This document shows, piece after piece, positions 21,139 through 30,325 of a stretch of DNA of 64,000 bases. The translations under genes and the position numbers were made by a program. Numbering within the stretch: position 1 is the first letter of the stretch; the number at the start of each line of letters is the position of its first letter. The notes beneath the pieces are model-generated. The model was not told where the DNA came from. It searched no databases and saw nothing but the letters and a program-made list of their open reading frames with translations. Source of the DNA: Polynucleobacter hirudinilacicola (lineage in GTDB: Bacteria; Pseudomonadota; Gammaproteobacteria; Burkholderiales; Burkholderiaceae); the NCBI RefSeq assembly GCF_002192535.1, contig NZ_NAIA01000001.1:433333-497332 (forward strand). Direction: 5' to 3'.

Positions 21139-22602
21139 ATGGGTAAGGTCACTGGATTTATGGAGTTTGAGCGCGTCGATGAAACCTACGAAGCGCCAGT
21201 TAAACGCCTCCATCATTACAAAGAGTTTGTCGCTGCTTTAACCGACGAAGAAGCTAAAGTTCAAGGCGCGCGTTGCATGGATTGTGGCATTCCATTCTGC
21301 AATAGCGGATGCCCAGTGAACAACATCATTCCCGACTTTAATGATTTGGTGTTTCATAACGATTGGAAAAATGCTTTAGACGTTTTGCAATCTACCAATA
21401 ATTTCCCAGAATTTACTGGCCGTATTTGTCCAGCTCCTTGCGAGGCAGCCTGCACGCTAGGGATTAACCGCGCTCCTGTCGGCATTAAGTCTATTGAGCA
21501 TGCCATTATTGATAAAGGCTGGGAGAGTGGTTGGGTGAAGCCTCAGCCATCTAAAACTAAGACTGGTAAAAAAGTAGCCGTTGTTGGCGGCGGCCCTGCA
21601 GGTATGGCAGCTGCTCAGCAACTAGCACGCGTTGGCCATGACGTCACCGTGTTCGAAAAGAATGATCGCATTGGCGGCTTACTACGCTATGGCATTCCTG
21701 ATTTCAAAATGGAAAAGTGGTTGATTGATCGTCGCGTAGAGCAGATGGAAGCTGAAGGCGTGAAATTTGAAACCGGTGTTTTCGTTGGTAAAGAAGCGAT
21801 TGGTGCGGAAGTAAAAAATTACTCCACTAAAACAGTTTCCCCTGATCAGTTGATGAAAGACTTTGATGCAGTAGTCATTACCGGCGGCGCAGAGCAGCCA
21901 CGTGATCTACCAGTGCCTGGCCGCGAATTGGCTGGTGTGCACTATGCCTTGGAGTTTTTGATTCCACAAAACAAAGAGAATGCTGGCGATTTCAAAAATG
22001 AAATCCGCGCCACTGATAAGCATGTTGTCGTCATTGGTGGTGGTGATACCGGTTCTGATTGTGTTGGAACGTCCAATCGCCATGGCGCCACAAAAATTAC
22101 TCAGTTTGAATTGCTGCCGCAACCTCCTGAAGAAGAGAATAAGCCCTTGGTATGGCCTTATTGGCCAACCAAGTTGCGCACATCCTCTTCACATGAAGAG
22201 GGTTGCGATCGCGATTGGTCGGTTGGAACGAAGCGTTTTGAAGGTAAAAATGGCAAAGTAGAAAAGTTAATTGGCGTTCGTTTGGAATGGAAAGACGGCA
22301 AGATGGCTGAAGTTCCAAATTCTGAATTTGAGATCAAGGCAGATTTAGTACTTTTGGCTATGGGATTTGTTTCCCCAGTTCAGCAAGTGCTCAATGCTTT
22401 TGGCGTTGAGAAAGACGCGCGTGGCAATGCCAAAGCAACTGTGGATGGCCAAAATGCTTATCAAACTAACGTTTCAAAGGTTTTTGCAGCTGGTGATATG
22501 CGCCGTGGACAATCTTTGGTGGTTTGGGCAATTCGTGAAGGGCGCCAATGCGCTCAGGCAGTAGACGAGTATTTGATGGGGTCATCTGTTTTACCCCGAT
22601 AA
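21139..22602 (+). CDS. gltD: Glutamate synthase (NADPH) small subunit
   Basis: Flavoprotein that passes electrons from NADPH through iron-sulfur clusters to GltB. The N-terminal cysteine motifs [17 protein letters not shown] and [15 protein letters not shown] bind two 4Fe-4S clusters. The FAD-binding [18 protein letters not shown] begins near residue 149, and the NADPH-binding [15 protein letters not shown] lies near residue 295. The length of 487 residues is normal. Start supported by AAGGA ten bases upstream. The stop codon lies inside a hairpin that reaches towards mlaF. Confidence 0.97.
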   Translation: MGKVTGFMEFERVDETYEAPVKRLHHYKEFVAALTDEEAKVQGARCMDCGIPFCNSGCPVNNIIPDFNDLVFHNDWKNALDVLQSTNNFPEFTGRICPAPCEAACTLGINRAPVGIKSIEHAIIDKGWESGWVKPQPSKTKTGKKVAVVGGGPAGMAAAQQLARVGHDVTVFEKNDRIGGLLRYGIPDFKMEKWLIDRRVEQMEAEGVKFETGVFVGKEAIGAEVKNYSTKTVSPDQLMKDFDAVVITGGAEQPRDLPVPGRELAGVHYALEFLIPQNKENAGDFKNEIRATDKHVVVIGGGDTGSDCVGTSNRHGATKITQFELLPQPPEEENKPLVWPYWPTKLRTSSSHEEGCDRDWSVGTKRFEGKNGKVEKLIGVRLEWKDGKMAEVPNSEFEIKADLVLLAMGFVSPVQQVLNAFGVEKDARGNAKATVDGQNAYQTNVSKVFAAGDMRRGQSLVVWAIREGRQCAQAVDEYLMGSSVLPR

Positions 22603-22610
22603 TATCGGGG
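22594..22610 (+). other. Perfect hairpin at the gltD stop codon
   Basis: CCCCGAT and ATCGGGG form a seven-pair perfect stem with a three-base loop. The gltD stop codon lies in the stem-loop, and the mlaF ATG follows two bases after it. There is no T-run, so it is not an ordinary terminator. It covers the G-rich stretch just before mlaF and could reduce mlaF initiation unless ribosomes finishing gltD open it; it could also be an mRNA processing or stability element. Confidence 0.45.
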
Positions 22611-22612
22611 AT

Positions 22613-23464
22613 ATGAACACTGTCCACCCAAACTCTTTGGATGCAAGCGCGCAATCTGTAGGAGAAGTAGTCGTTTCTATTAAGGACGTCGACTTTTCCT
22701 ATGCTCCAGGTGAGCGACAGATTTTGTCAGGCCTCAATATGGAGTTTCGTCGCGGCCAAGTGGTCGCAGTGATGGGTGGGTCAGGCTGCGGTAAAACCAC
22801 CATCCTGCGTTTAATTGGCGGTCAATTTACTGCTCAATCTGGCCAAGTTTTATTTGAAGGTCGAGACATCGGCAAGATGACCGGTGATCAATTAATGAAT
22901 GCTCGTCGTCGCATGGGTATGTTATTTCAGTTTGGCGCTTTATTTACCGACCTCAGCGTCTTTGAAAACGTTGCATTCCCATTGCGCGAACATACTGATT
23001 TAAGCGAAGAGCTTTTACGCTCCTTAGTATTAATGAAGCTAAACGCAGTAGGCTTGCGTGGTGCTCGTGATTTAATGCCATCGCAAATTTCTGGTGGCAT
23101 GGCAAGGCGTGTTGCTCTTGCTAGAGCAATTGCTTTAGATCCTCCGCTCATCATGTATGACGAGCCTTTTGCAGGCCTAGATCCAATCTCTTTAGGTATC
23201 ACCGCACGCTTGATACGCGATCTCAATAATGCCCTCGGAGCCACGAGTTTATTGGTTACGCACGATGTTGAAGAGACTTTTGAAATTGCTGATTACGTTT
23301 ACTTCATTGCTAATGGTCGTATTGGTGCACAAGGCACGCCCGATGAATTAAGTCGCTCCACTGATCCATTTGTTAGACAGTTTTTGGATGCTGCACCTGA
23401 TGGTCCAGTACCTTTCCATTACCCAGGTCAAAGCTTGGCTGAAGATTTTGGAGTGGGCGCGTAA
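22613..23464 (+). CDS. mlaF: Phospholipid transport ATP-binding protein MlaF
   Basis: ATPase of the MlaFEDB inner-membrane complex that moves phospholipids between the inner membrane and the outer-membrane MlaA system, keeping outer-leaflet asymmetry. Walker A is GGSGCGKTT, the ABC signature is QISGGMARRVALARA, and Walker B is LIMYDEPFAGLD, followed by the switch histidine in VTHDVEE. The length of 283 residues includes about 20 extra at the N-terminus. It opens the run mlaF-E-D-A-C-B. The G-rich upstream segment is close to the ATG, so the exact start is less certain than the identity. Confidence 0.94.
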   Translation: MNTVHPNSLDASAQSVGEVVVSIKDVDFSYAPGERQILSGLNMEFRRGQVVAVMGGSGCGKTTILRLIGGQFTAQSGQVLFEGRDIGKMTGDQLMNARRRMGMLFQFGALFTDLSVFENVAFPLREHTDLSEELLRSLVLMKLNAVGLRGARDLMPSQISGGMARRVALARAIALDPPLIMYDEPFAGLDPISLGITARLIRDLNNALGATSLLVTHDVEETFEIADYVYFIANGRIGAQGTPDELSRSTDPFVRQFLDAAPDGPVPFHYPGQSLAEDFGVGA

Positions 23465-23526
23465 TGACTGCTTTTCAAAAATTTCTAGACTTATTTGGAG
23501 ACCTTGGGGTTTTTTGTTCGTCGTAA
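23464..23526 (+). other. Out-of-frame 5' end of mlaE (apparent frameshift)
   Basis: An ATG overlapping the mlaF stop (TAATG) opens a frame encoding MTAFQKFLDLFGDLG, then a short wrong tail and a stop at 23524. The peptide looks like a MlaE N-terminus. Skipping one base in the run GGGGTTTTTT (23506-23515) would join it directly to the mlaE frame as ...GDLGFFVRRNLSSLG. This is either a one-base sequencing error in a homopolymer, a real mutation, or recoding. Confidence 0.6.
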
Positions 23527-24262
23527 TTTGAGTAGTCTTGGACTCGCGGCAAGAATGTTTGTAGCAGTCATTTTGCGTTCAGGGTTTTTGCTCAAAAGAC
23601 CTCGCCTCGTCATTGATCAAATCCTCTTTGTTGGTAATCATTCTTTTGTGATCATTGCAGTGTCTGGTTTATTCGTAGGATTTGTATTAGGGTTGCAGGG
23701 CTACTACACCTTAAATCGCTATGGCTCAGAGCAGGCCTTAGGTTTATTGGTAGCACTTTCTTTGACTCGTGAATTAGGCCCAGTTATTACTGCTCTGCTG
23801 TTTGCTGGTCGTGCGGGTACTTCATTGACTGCAGAAATTGGCTTGATGAAGGCTGGTGAGCAATTAAGTGCAATGGAGATGATGGCTGTGGATCCCTTAG
23901 GCAGGGTGATTGCTCCAAGACTGTGGGCTGGCATTATTGCTATGCCAATTTTGGCAACCATCTTTACTGCTGTAGGCGTGATGGGTGGCTATTTTGTAGG
24001 CGTCCCCCTGATTGGCGTTGATTCTGGGGCTTTTTGGTCTCAAATGCAGGGTGGTGTAGATCTCTTTTCAGATATCGGAAATGGCTTAATTAAAAGCATG
24101 GTCTTTGGTGTGGCAGTGACGTTTATTGCCCTTTATCAAGGTTATGAAGCCAAACCTACGCCTGAGGGCGTATCGCAGGCTACCACTCGGACAGTGGTGA
24201 TCTCTTCTTTATCGGTTTTAGCATTGGATTTTCTGCTAACCGCAATGATGTTCTCAAACTAG
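23495..24262 (+). CDS. mlaE: Phospholipid transport permease MlaE
   Basis: Membrane permease of the MlaFEDB complex. The open frame encodes the permease core with several membrane helices and the conserved stretches SGLFVGFVLGLQGYY, LVALSLTRELGPVITALL and GRAGTSLTAEIGLMK, which form the interface with MlaF and MlaD. As written it must begin at a poor TTG at 23495 (255 residues) with no ribosome binding site. A better start at 23464 is in another frame (preceding entry), so the intact gene probably has about 265 residues. All parts needed for function are otherwise present, and the downstream mla genes are undisturbed. Confidence 0.9.
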   Translation: METLGFFVRRNLSSLGLAARMFVAVILRSGFLLKRPRLVIDQILFVGNHSFVIIAVSGLFVGFVLGLQGYYTLNRYGSEQALGLLVALSLTRELGPVITALLFAGRAGTSLTAEIGLMKAGEQLSAMEMMAVDPLGRVIAPRLWAGIIAMPILATIFTAVGVMGGYFVGVPLIGVDSGAFWSQMQGGVDLFSDIGNGLIKSMVFGVAVTFIALYQGYEAKPTPEGVSQATTRTVVISSLSVLALDFLLTAMMFSN

Positions 24263-24283
24263 AAAGAATAAACTGGGGCTCTT

Positions 24284-24766
24284 ATGAGAAAAAGCGCAAT
24301 TGATATTTGGGTAGGAATCTTTGTTGCCATTGGTTTGTTGGCAGCTTTATTTCTGGCTTTAAAGGTTGGCAATATGAATGCAGTGTCATTTGCACCCACT
24401 TATAAAATTTCTGCACGCTTTGATAATATTGGCGGATTAAAACCTCGTGCACCAGTAAAGAGTGCTGGAGTGGTAGTTGGACGTATTGCAAATATTTCTT
24501 TTGATGACAAAACTTATCAAGCAACTGTTGTGATGACGATTGAAGATTCTTATAAGTTTCCAAAAGATTCATCAGCAAAGATTTTGACTTCAGGCTTATT
24601 GGGTGAGCAATATATTGGTCTTGAAGCTGGCGGCTCAGATGACTTTCTGGCCAATGGCGAAAAAATTACTCAGACCCAATCGGCAATCGTTTTAGAAAAT
24701 CTGATTAGTCAGTTTCTCTATAACAAGGCAGCAGATAGCGGGCAAGAGAAGGGCGCAGCAAAGTAA
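24284..24766 (+). CDS. mlaD: Phospholipid transport substrate-binding protein MlaD
   Basis: Single-pass MCE protein; hexamers form the periplasmic ring on MlaFE. One N-terminal membrane helix (about residues 7-28, DIWVGIFVAIGLLAALFLAL) is followed by the MCE domain (YKISARFDNIGGLKPRAPVK, then AKILTSGLLGEQYIGLEAGG). The length of 160 residues is normal. It starts 21 bases after mlaE, and its stop shares one base with the mlaA ATG. Confidence 0.95.
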   Translation: MRKSAIDIWVGIFVAIGLLAALFLALKVGNMNAVSFAPTYKISARFDNIGGLKPRAPVKSAGVVVGRIANISFDDKTYQATVVMTIEDSYKFPKDSSAKILTSGLLGEQYIGLEAGGSDDFLANGEKITQTQSAIVLENLISQFLYNKAADSGQEKGAAK

Positions 24767-25524
24767 TGCCGTCCGTAGTCAAGTTCATCAGCAGGACTAG
24801 ACAATGTGTCTTGTTGTGTATCGTTTCCGTCTTAGTGGGCTGTGCCTCAATCCCTGCCGGAGTTCAGCCTTCACCACAAGATCCCTGGGAGTCATTCAAT
24901 CGTTCAGTCTTTGAGTTCAACGAAGGCCTTGATGCCTATTTATTGAAGCCAGTCGTTGCTGGTTATCGTTTTGTTTTGCCTGAATTTGTTCGTGAGGGTA
25001 TTTATAACTTTTTTAGTAACTACAACGATATCTATACTGCTTTGCAGAATATGTTGCAGGGTAAGCCTGACTTTGCATTCAATGATTTGATGCGTGTAGT
25101 TGTCAATACTACTTTTGGCTTGGGTGGATTAATTGACATGGCCACCCCTGGTGGTTTAGAAAAGCACAAGGAAGACTGGGGTCAAACTTTTGGTGTTTGG
25201 GGGGTGCCAGCTGGTCCATACGTGGTGTTACCTTTCTTTGGACCAAGCAATGTACGCGATACCTTCGGTACGGTTGCTGATTTAGAGTCCGATTATTTAT
25301 TTAGACTTCTCCCAGATGTTGCACTACGTAATAGTCTTACAGCTTTGCGGGTTGTGAATGCTCGCAATACCTATTACGAAGCAGGTGATTTGTTGGATGG
25401 GGCTGCGATTGATAAGTACAGCTTTATGCGAGATGCATATATTCAGCGTCGTCAGTATCAAATTAATGAGGGCCGTGATGATCAAGAGCCTACGATGCCG
25501 GTTTACCAAAATCCTTACGAGTAA
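24766..25524 (+). CDS. mlaA: Outer membrane lipoprotein MlaA (VacJ)
   Basis: Outer-membrane lipoprotein that removes misplaced phospholipids from the outer leaflet, normally bound to a porin, and passes them to MlaC. The signal peptide ends in the lipobox VLVGCAS. The family core is present: DPWESFNRSVFEFNEGLD, then GREINNFF-like VREGIYNFFSNYND, then EDWGQTFGVWGV and GPYVVLPFFGPSNVRDT. The 252-residue length is standard. Unlike in Escherichia coli, where mlaA is separate, it lies inside the mla operon, overlapping mlaD by one base. A major porin that could be its partner is encoded at 40853. Confidence 0.95.
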   Translation: MPSVVKFISRTRQCVLLCIVSVLVGCASIPAGVQPSPQDPWESFNRSVFEFNEGLDAYLLKPVVAGYRFVLPEFVREGIYNFFSNYNDIYTALQNMLQGKPDFAFNDLMRVVVNTTFGLGGLIDMATPGGLEKHKEDWGQTFGVWGVPAGPYVVLPFFGPSNVRDTFGTVADLESDYLFRLLPDVALRNSLTALRVVNARNTYYEAGDLLDGAAIDKYSFMRDAYIQRRQYQINEGRDDQEPTMPVYQNPYE

Positions 25525-25586
25525 GCGATTTGCTGGAGAGGATAGAATTAGCCTCAATCTAGACGGAAATAGCGAGATAATTGGAT

Positions 25587-26228
25587 ATGAAAAGCTTTAA
25601 AAAATTGACCAAGTTTTTGGCAGCGGGTTTGCTCCTAATCTCTGGCGCCGTCTTTGCACAAACGCCTGATCAAACTACTGCTCCTGATGCGCTTATCAAG
25701 ATGGTGGTGTCTGATGTTATGGCCTCCGTAAAGGCAGACCCAGATATTCAGAAGGGCAATATTCCAAAGATTGTCGAGTTAGTTGAAAAGAAAATTGTTC
25801 CCTATACCGATATGCGTCGCACCACTGAAATGGCGATGGGCCCTAATTGGAAGAAAGCTACCCCTGAGCAGCAAAATCAATTAGTTATGGAATTCAAAAA
25901 CTTATTAATCCGCACTTACTCTGGTGCCTTGAGTCAACTGCGCGATCAGACGGTGCAATTTAAGGCGCTGCGTGCCGCACCAGACGATAAGGAAGTGGTT
26001 GTCAAAACTGTTGTCCTTGGTCGTGGAGATCCGGTTCCCTTGGATTACCGCCTCGAGAAAACCGACAAAGGTTGGAAGGTCTACGATATGAACATCATGG
26101 GTGTTTGGTTGATTGAGGCTTACCGCAATCAGTTCTCAAATCAGATTAGTCAAAATGGAATTGATGGCCTTGTGAAGTTTTTGCAAGATCGCAATAAGCA
26201 GTTAGCCAGCGCTAAGCCAGCAAATTAA
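25587..26228 (+). CDS. mlaC: Periplasmic phospholipid carrier MlaC
   Basis: Soluble periplasmic shuttle carrying phospholipid between MlaA and MlaD. The signal peptide ends near GAVFAQ. The fold's conserved segments are visible: VEKKIVPYTDMRRTTEMAMG, then FKNLLIRTYSGAL, then YRLEKTDKGWKVYDMNIMGVWL. The ATG at 25587 is preferred over a TTG two codons earlier, giving 213 residues. The gap of 62 bases after mlaA holds nothing I recognise. Confidence 0.94.
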   Translation: MKSFKKLTKFLAAGLLLISGAVFAQTPDQTTAPDALIKMVVSDVMASVKADPDIQKGNIPKIVELVEKKIVPYTDMRRTTEMAMGPNWKKATPEQQNQLVMEFKNLLIRTYSGALSQLRDQTVQFKALRAAPDDKEVVVKTVVLGRGDPVPLDYRLEKTDKGWKVYDMNIMGVWLIEAYRNQFSNQISQNGIDGLVKFLQDRNKQLASAKPAN

Positions 26229-26255
26229 TCACAACATTCATTTAGACATTTTTCG

Positions 26256-26513
26256 ATGACCTTTTTTTTACCGACAACTGTTACGCAGGAAAATGTTCTG
26301 CAGTTAGAAAAAGAAGGCTTATTGAATTTAGCGAACTTAAGAGCCATTGATTGTTCTGCTCTAAAAGATTTTGATTCCACGGTGCTAACTGTTCTGCTGG
26401 CATGGCAAAAGAAGCTCCAGGCTAATGGTCAGTCGCTGTCTATAGAGCATGCTCCGGAGAAGCTGAAAGTCTTGGCCAATGTATATGGCGTATCTGCATT
26501 GCTTGGCTTGTAA
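26256..26513 (+). CDS. mlaB: STAS-domain protein MlaB
   Basis: Small cytosolic STAS protein that binds MlaF and supports complex stability and activity. The 85 residues match a short STAS fold, with LRAIDCSALKDFDSTVLTVLL containing the conserved Asp-Ser region, then ALLGL at the C-terminus. Identity is supported mainly by position as the last gene of the mla set. The ATG has no clear ribosome binding site. The next gene starts five bases after the stop codon. Confidence 0.85.
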   Translation: MTFFLPTTVTQENVLQLEKEGLLNLANLRAIDCSALKDFDSTVLTVLLAWQKKLQANGQSLSIEHAPEKLKVLANVYGVSALLGL

Positions 26514-26517
26514 TAGC

Positions 26518-27270
26518 ATGCATCCTGCAATTTCAATTCAAAATATATCCAAGCATTACGGGGCACTACAGGCTCTAGATCATGTTTCTTTGACCATTGA
26601 GCCCGGTGAATTTTTTGGCCTCCTGGGCCCTAATGGCGCTGGTAAAACTACGCTGATCTCTATCTTGGCAGGCTTGGTAACTCCAAGTGCGGGTCATGCA
26701 GCCATTATGGGCGCAGACGTACAAAAGACTTTTCGTGAGGCGCGCCGCATGCTGGGTGTTGTTCCACAAGAATTGGTATTTGATCCTTTCTTCACCGTTC
26801 GCGAAACCTTGCGTTTTCAATCTGGTTACTTTGGTATTCGTAATAACGATGCGTGGATTGATGAGATCATCGCCAATCTTGATCTCACAGCAAAGGCTGA
26901 TAGTAATATGCGTTCTTTGTCGGGCGGCATGAAGCGCCGTGTATTGGTTGCCCAGGCATTAGTTCACAGACCACCAGTGATTATTTTGGATGAGCCAACT
27001 GCTGGGGTGGATGTAGAGTTGCGCCAGTCTTTATGGCAGTTCATTAGCAGACTCAATCAAGATGGGCATACGATTGTGTTGACGACACATTACTTAGAAG
27101 AGGCTGAAGCCTTGTGTCAGCGCATCGCCATGCTTAAGCAAGGCAAGATTGTTGCGCTAGATACTACCGCCAATTTGTTGGCTCGTTATGGTTCAGTCAA
27201 AAAAGATGGTGAAGGTAAGACAGATCTAGAAGAGGTTTTTGTCAACATCATGTCTGGGGGTGCTTTATGA
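26518..27270 (+). CDS. ABC-2 type exporter, ATP-binding subunit
   Basis: ATPase of an ABC-2 exporter; it resembles the YadG class, whose substrate is unknown. Walker A is GPNGAGKTT, the signature is LSGGMKRRVLVAQA, and Walker B is VIILDEPTAGVD, followed by TTHYLEEAE. The ATG at 26518 gives 250 residues; extending upstream would overlap mlaB with no similarity. The stop overlaps the start of the permease gene by four bases. The pair lies directly after mlaB in the same direction and is probably co-transcribed; whether it shares the envelope-lipid role is not shown by the sequence. Confidence 0.9.
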   Translation: MHPAISIQNISKHYGALQALDHVSLTIEPGEFFGLLGPNGAGKTTLISILAGLVTPSAGHAAIMGADVQKTFREARRMLGVVPQELVFDPFFTVRETLRFQSGYFGIRNNDAWIDEIIANLDLTAKADSNMRSLSGGMKRRVLVAQALVHRPPVIILDEPTAGVDVELRQSLWQFISRLNQDGHTIVLTTHYLEEAEALCQRIAMLKQGKIVALDTTANLLARYGSVKKDGEGKTDLEEVFVNIMSGGAL

Positions 27271-28055
27271 AGCATGGACTCAGTAGGCCCCCCTTAGAGT
27301 ATGGCAGCGGATTCCCCACATTGCTCCGCAAAGAAATACTGCGCTTTTACAAGGTCGGATTTCAGACTGTAGCTGCACCAGTATTAACAGCCGTTTTGTA
27401 TCTCATGATTTTTGGCCATGTTCTTGAAGGTAGAGAAGTCTATGGCCGTTTGAGTTACACGGCCTTCTTGATACCAGGTTTGGTCATGATGAGTGTTTTG
27501 CAAAATGCATTTGCTAATACCTCCTCATCTTTAATACAGTCAAAAGTCACTGGCAATCTAGTATTTGTTTTGCTTGCCCCTTTGAGTCATTTTGAATTCT
27601 ATGCAGCCTATATTTTGGCGGCTGTTTTTCGTGGTGTCGTGGTGGGCTTGGGTGTATTAATCATTACCGCTTGGTATGGCTTGCCAGCAATAGAGCATCC
27701 ATTGTGGATTCTGACTTTTGCATTTTTGGGCGCTGCAATCTTGGGTAGCTTAGGTTTGATTGCTGGTATCTGGGCAGATAAATATGATCAACTGGCAGCC
27801 TTTCAGAACTTTGTCATCATGCCTGCCACTATGTTGTCAGGCGTTTTCTACTCGATTCATTCGTTACCACCAGCATGGCAAGTAGTTTCGCATTTCAACC
27901 CATTTTTTTACATGATTGATGGCTTCCGTTACGGCTTCTTTGGGGTTTCTGACATTTCTCCATGGAATAGTTTGGCAATCGTGGCCTGTTTCTTTATTGT
28001 GGTTTCAGTGATTGCTTTACGCTTGTTGCAAAAGGGCTATAAGCTCCGCCATTAA
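27267..28055 (+). CDS. ABC-2 type exporter, permease subunit
   Basis: Membrane partner of the preceding ATPase, resembling the YadH class of ABC-2 permeases. The N-terminal amphipathic stretch LLRKEILRFYKVG is followed by about six membrane helices. The family signature near the C-terminal half reads MPATMLSGVFYSIHSLPPAWQ, followed by FNPFFYMIDGFRYGF. The length of 262 residues is typical. Start and stop are coupled to the ATPase gene (ATGA). The substrate is unknown. Confidence 0.9.
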   Translation: MKHGLSRPPLEYGSGFPTLLRKEILRFYKVGFQTVAAPVLTAVLYLMIFGHVLEGREVYGRLSYTAFLIPGLVMMSVLQNAFANTSSSLIQSKVTGNLVFVLLAPLSHFEFYAAYILAAVFRGVVVGLGVLIITAWYGLPAIEHPLWILTFAFLGAAILGSLGLIAGIWADKYDQLAAFQNFVIMPATMLSGVFYSIHSLPPAWQVVSHFNPFFYMIDGFRYGFFGVSDISPWNSLAIVACFFIVVSVIALRLLQKGYKLRH

Positions 28056-28090
28056 GTATTCACATGATTACGTTTTATTAGGAGAAATGG

Positions 28091-28339
28091 ATGTTTCCAA
28101 CCCCAGAGCAAATTGAGGGCTATATCAAGCAGGGCATTACCTGTACTCACATTCAGGTGGAGGGTGATGGCCAGCATTTTTTTGCAACGATTGTGAGCCC
28201 AGAGTTTGAGGGTAAGCGTTTAGTGCAACGCCACCAATTAGTATATGGCGCAATGGGCGATCGTATGAAAGCAGAAGTACATGCTTTATCAATTAAGGCT
28301 TTTACACCAGAAGAGTTTGCCCAAAACCCTGCAGCCTAA
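28091..28339 (+). CDS. ibaG: BolA-family protein IbaG
   Basis: Small BolA-family protein (YrbA/IbaG) which in other bacteria partners a monothiol glutaredoxin in iron-sulfur cluster handling and responds to acid stress. The 82 residues contain the class II KH-like fold with GDGQHFFATIVSPEFEGK and the conserved RHQLVYGAMGDRM. It lies between the mla/ABC genes and murA, as in many proteobacteria. A GGAGAA ribosome binding site precedes the ATG. Its likely partner GrxD is encoded at 54877-55185. Confidence 0.92.
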   Translation: MFPTPEQIEGYIKQGITCTHIQVEGDGQHFFATIVSPEFEGKRLVQRHQLVYGAMGDRMKAEVHALSIKAFTPEEFAQNPAA

Positions 28340-28382
28340 ATATTAATCACAGACCTACAGCAGTTTTTATTGGAATCGTTTC

Positions 28383-29657
28383 ATGGATAAATTAAGAATG
28401 GTTGGCGGTACCCCTCTCAAAGGTGAGGTGGTGATCGCAGGAGCCAAAAATGCAGCTCTGCCAATTCTTTGTGCCTGCCTACTTACTGATCAACCAGTCG
28501 TATTGCGCAACGTCCCAGATTTACAGGATGTGCGCACGATGCTCAAGCTCTTGCAAGAAATTGGTGTCACAGTCAATTTTCCGAATGCTAGTGATCGTAG
28601 CCATTTAGTGCTGAGTGCTGCGGTAATTAAGAGTTCAGAAGCGACCTATGAGATGGTAAAAACCATGCGTGCCTCCATTTTGGTTTTAGGCCCGTTATTA
28701 GCCAGAATGCATAGCGCCAAGGTTTCTTTGCCAGGTGGTTGCGCCATTGGTGCTCGGCCTGTGGATCAGCACATTAAGGGCCTCAAAGCCATGGGTGCAA
28801 GCATCAAGATTAAGAGCGGTTATATCCAGGCAGAGACAAAGCCACCAACTGATCGCCTCAAGGGCGCATCGATTTTGACCGACATGATTACGGTAACGGG
28901 TACAGAGAATTTATTGATGGCTGCTACCTTGGCCTCGGGCATTACCATTTTAGAAAATGCTGCACGTGAACCAGAGGTTGGCGATCTTGCTGAATTGCTA
29001 GTCAAGATGGGCGCAAAGATTTCTGGCATTGGTAGTGATCGCTTGGTCATCGAGGGGGTTGAAAAACTTCATGGCGCTGAACATTCTGTGATTCCAGATC
29101 GCATTGAAGCAGGCACATTCCTCTGTGCAGTTGCTGCTGCAGGCGGCGAGGTAGTGGTGAAACATTGCCGCCCCGATACTTTAGATGCGGTGATGGTCAA
29201 GCTTAAAGAAGCTGGTTTACAAATGGAAGTGGGCCCTGATTGGATTAAAGCTTCTATGCAAGGTCGCCCCAAGGCAGTGAGTTTTCGTACTTCAGAATAC
29301 CCAGCTTTCCCAACCGATATGCAGGCGCAATTGATGGCTGTGAATGCAGTGGCCAATGGTAGCTCAATGATTACCGAAACCATTTTCGAGAATCGTTTTA
29401 TGCACGTTCAAGAGTTAAATCGCTTAGGTGCAGATATTGCAATCGAGGGAAATACGGCGATTGCGCAGGGTGTTGAAAAGCTCTCGGGCGCGATTGTGAT
29501 GGCTACCGACTTACGTGCCTCTGCTAGTTTGGTAATTGCTGGCTTGGCGGCTCAAGGTGAAACTCAGGTTGACCGGATCTACCATTTAGATCGTGGCTAT
29601 GACCGCATGGAGCATAAATTGACGCTGTTGGGTGCAAAGATTGAGCGCATAAAGTAA
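28383..29657 (+). CDS. murA: UDP-N-acetylglucosamine 1-carboxyvinyltransferase
   Basis: Catalyses the first committed step of peptidoglycan synthesis, transfer of enolpyruvyl from PEP to UDP-GlcNAc. The N-terminus shows [15 protein letters not shown] with the conserved lysine and asparagine. The active-site cysteine targeted by fosfomycin is Cys120 in [13 protein letters not shown]. Length 424 residues, normal. It follows ibaG and precedes hisG by 20 bases, an arrangement common in Burkholderiales. Confidence 0.97.
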   Translation: MDKLRMVGGTPLKGEVVIAGAKNAALPILCACLLTDQPVVLRNVPDLQDVRTMLKLLQEIGVTVNFPNASDRSHLVLSAAVIKSSEATYEMVKTMRASILVLGPLLARMHSAKVSLPGGCAIGARPVDQHIKGLKAMGASIKIKSGYIQAETKPPTDRLKGASILTDMITVTGTENLLMAATLASGITILENAAREPEVGDLAELLVKMGAKISGIGSDRLVIEGVEKLHGAEHSVIPDRIEAGTFLCAVAAAGGEVVVKHCRPDTLDAVMVKLKEAGLQMEVGPDWIKASMQGRPKAVSFRTSEYPAFPTDMQAQLMAVNAVANGSSMITETIFENRFMHVQELNRLGADIAIEGNTAIAQGVEKLSGAIVMATDLRASASLVIAGLAAQGETQVDRIYHLDRGYDRMEHKLTLLGAKIERIK

Positions 29658-29677
29658 GGCTGATGGATAATTAGTCC

Positions 29678-30304
29678 ATGAAATTGACTTTAGCCCTCTC
29701 CAAAGGGCGCATCTTCGAAGAGACTGCAGAGATCTTATCCAAGGTCGGTATTGTGCCGCAGGAAGATCCCGAAAAGTCACGCAAGCTCATTATCGAGACT
29801 TCAAATCCAGATATTCGCTTGATTATCGTGCGCGCCTCAGATGTGCCAACTTATGTGCAATTTGGTGGCGCTGATTTCGGTGTAGCAGGTTTAGATGTGC
29901 TCATGGAAAAAGGCACAGACGGCCTTTATGTGCCATACGATCTCAATATTGCCAAGTGCCGCATGTCGGTCGCAGTGCGTGAAGGCTTTGATTACGCAGC
30001 AGCGGTTAAACAAGGCTCTCGTTTAAAGGTGGCCACCAAATACGTGAATTGCGCACGTGAGCACTTTGCTAATAAAGGTGTACACATCGATACGATTCAG
30101 CTCTATGGGTCTATGGAGCTAGCCCCGCTTGTGGGTTTGGCAGATGCAATTGTGGACTTAGTCTCGACAGGTAATACACTTAAAGCCAACGGTTTAGTTG
30201 AAGTTGAGCCAATCGCTGATATCAGTGCACGTCTGGTAGTAAACCAAGCTTCATACAAGCGTAAGCGTGCACAATTGCAACCTATTTTTGAGTTGCTGAA
30301 GTAA
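29678..30304 (+). CDS. hisG: ATP phosphoribosyltransferase, short form
   Basis: First enzyme of histidine synthesis, joining ATP and PRPP. At 208 residues it is the short HisG_S form, lacking the C-terminal feedback domain. Such enzymes work with the regulatory subunit HisZ, which is not in this window. Motifs include [24 protein letters not shown], and the PRPP-binding [13 protein letters not shown]. It begins the histidine cluster 20 bases after murA and precedes hisD. Confidence 0.96.
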   Translation: MKLTLALSKGRIFEETAEILSKVGIVPQEDPEKSRKLIIETSNPDIRLIIVRASDVPTYVQFGGADFGVAGLDVLMEKGTDGLYVPYDLNIAKCRMSVAVREGFDYAAAVKQGSRLKVATKYVNCAREHFANKGVHIDTIQLYGSMELAPLVGLADAIVDLVSTGNTLKANGLVEVEPIADISARLVVNQASYKRKRAQLQPIFELLK

Positions 30305-30325
30305 GGCATATTTCTTTTCGCTCAA

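Noticed and set aside
24766..25524. mlaA placed inside the mla operon as a novelty
   Set aside because: Different from Escherichia coli but, to my knowledge, a common arrangement in betaproteobacteria.
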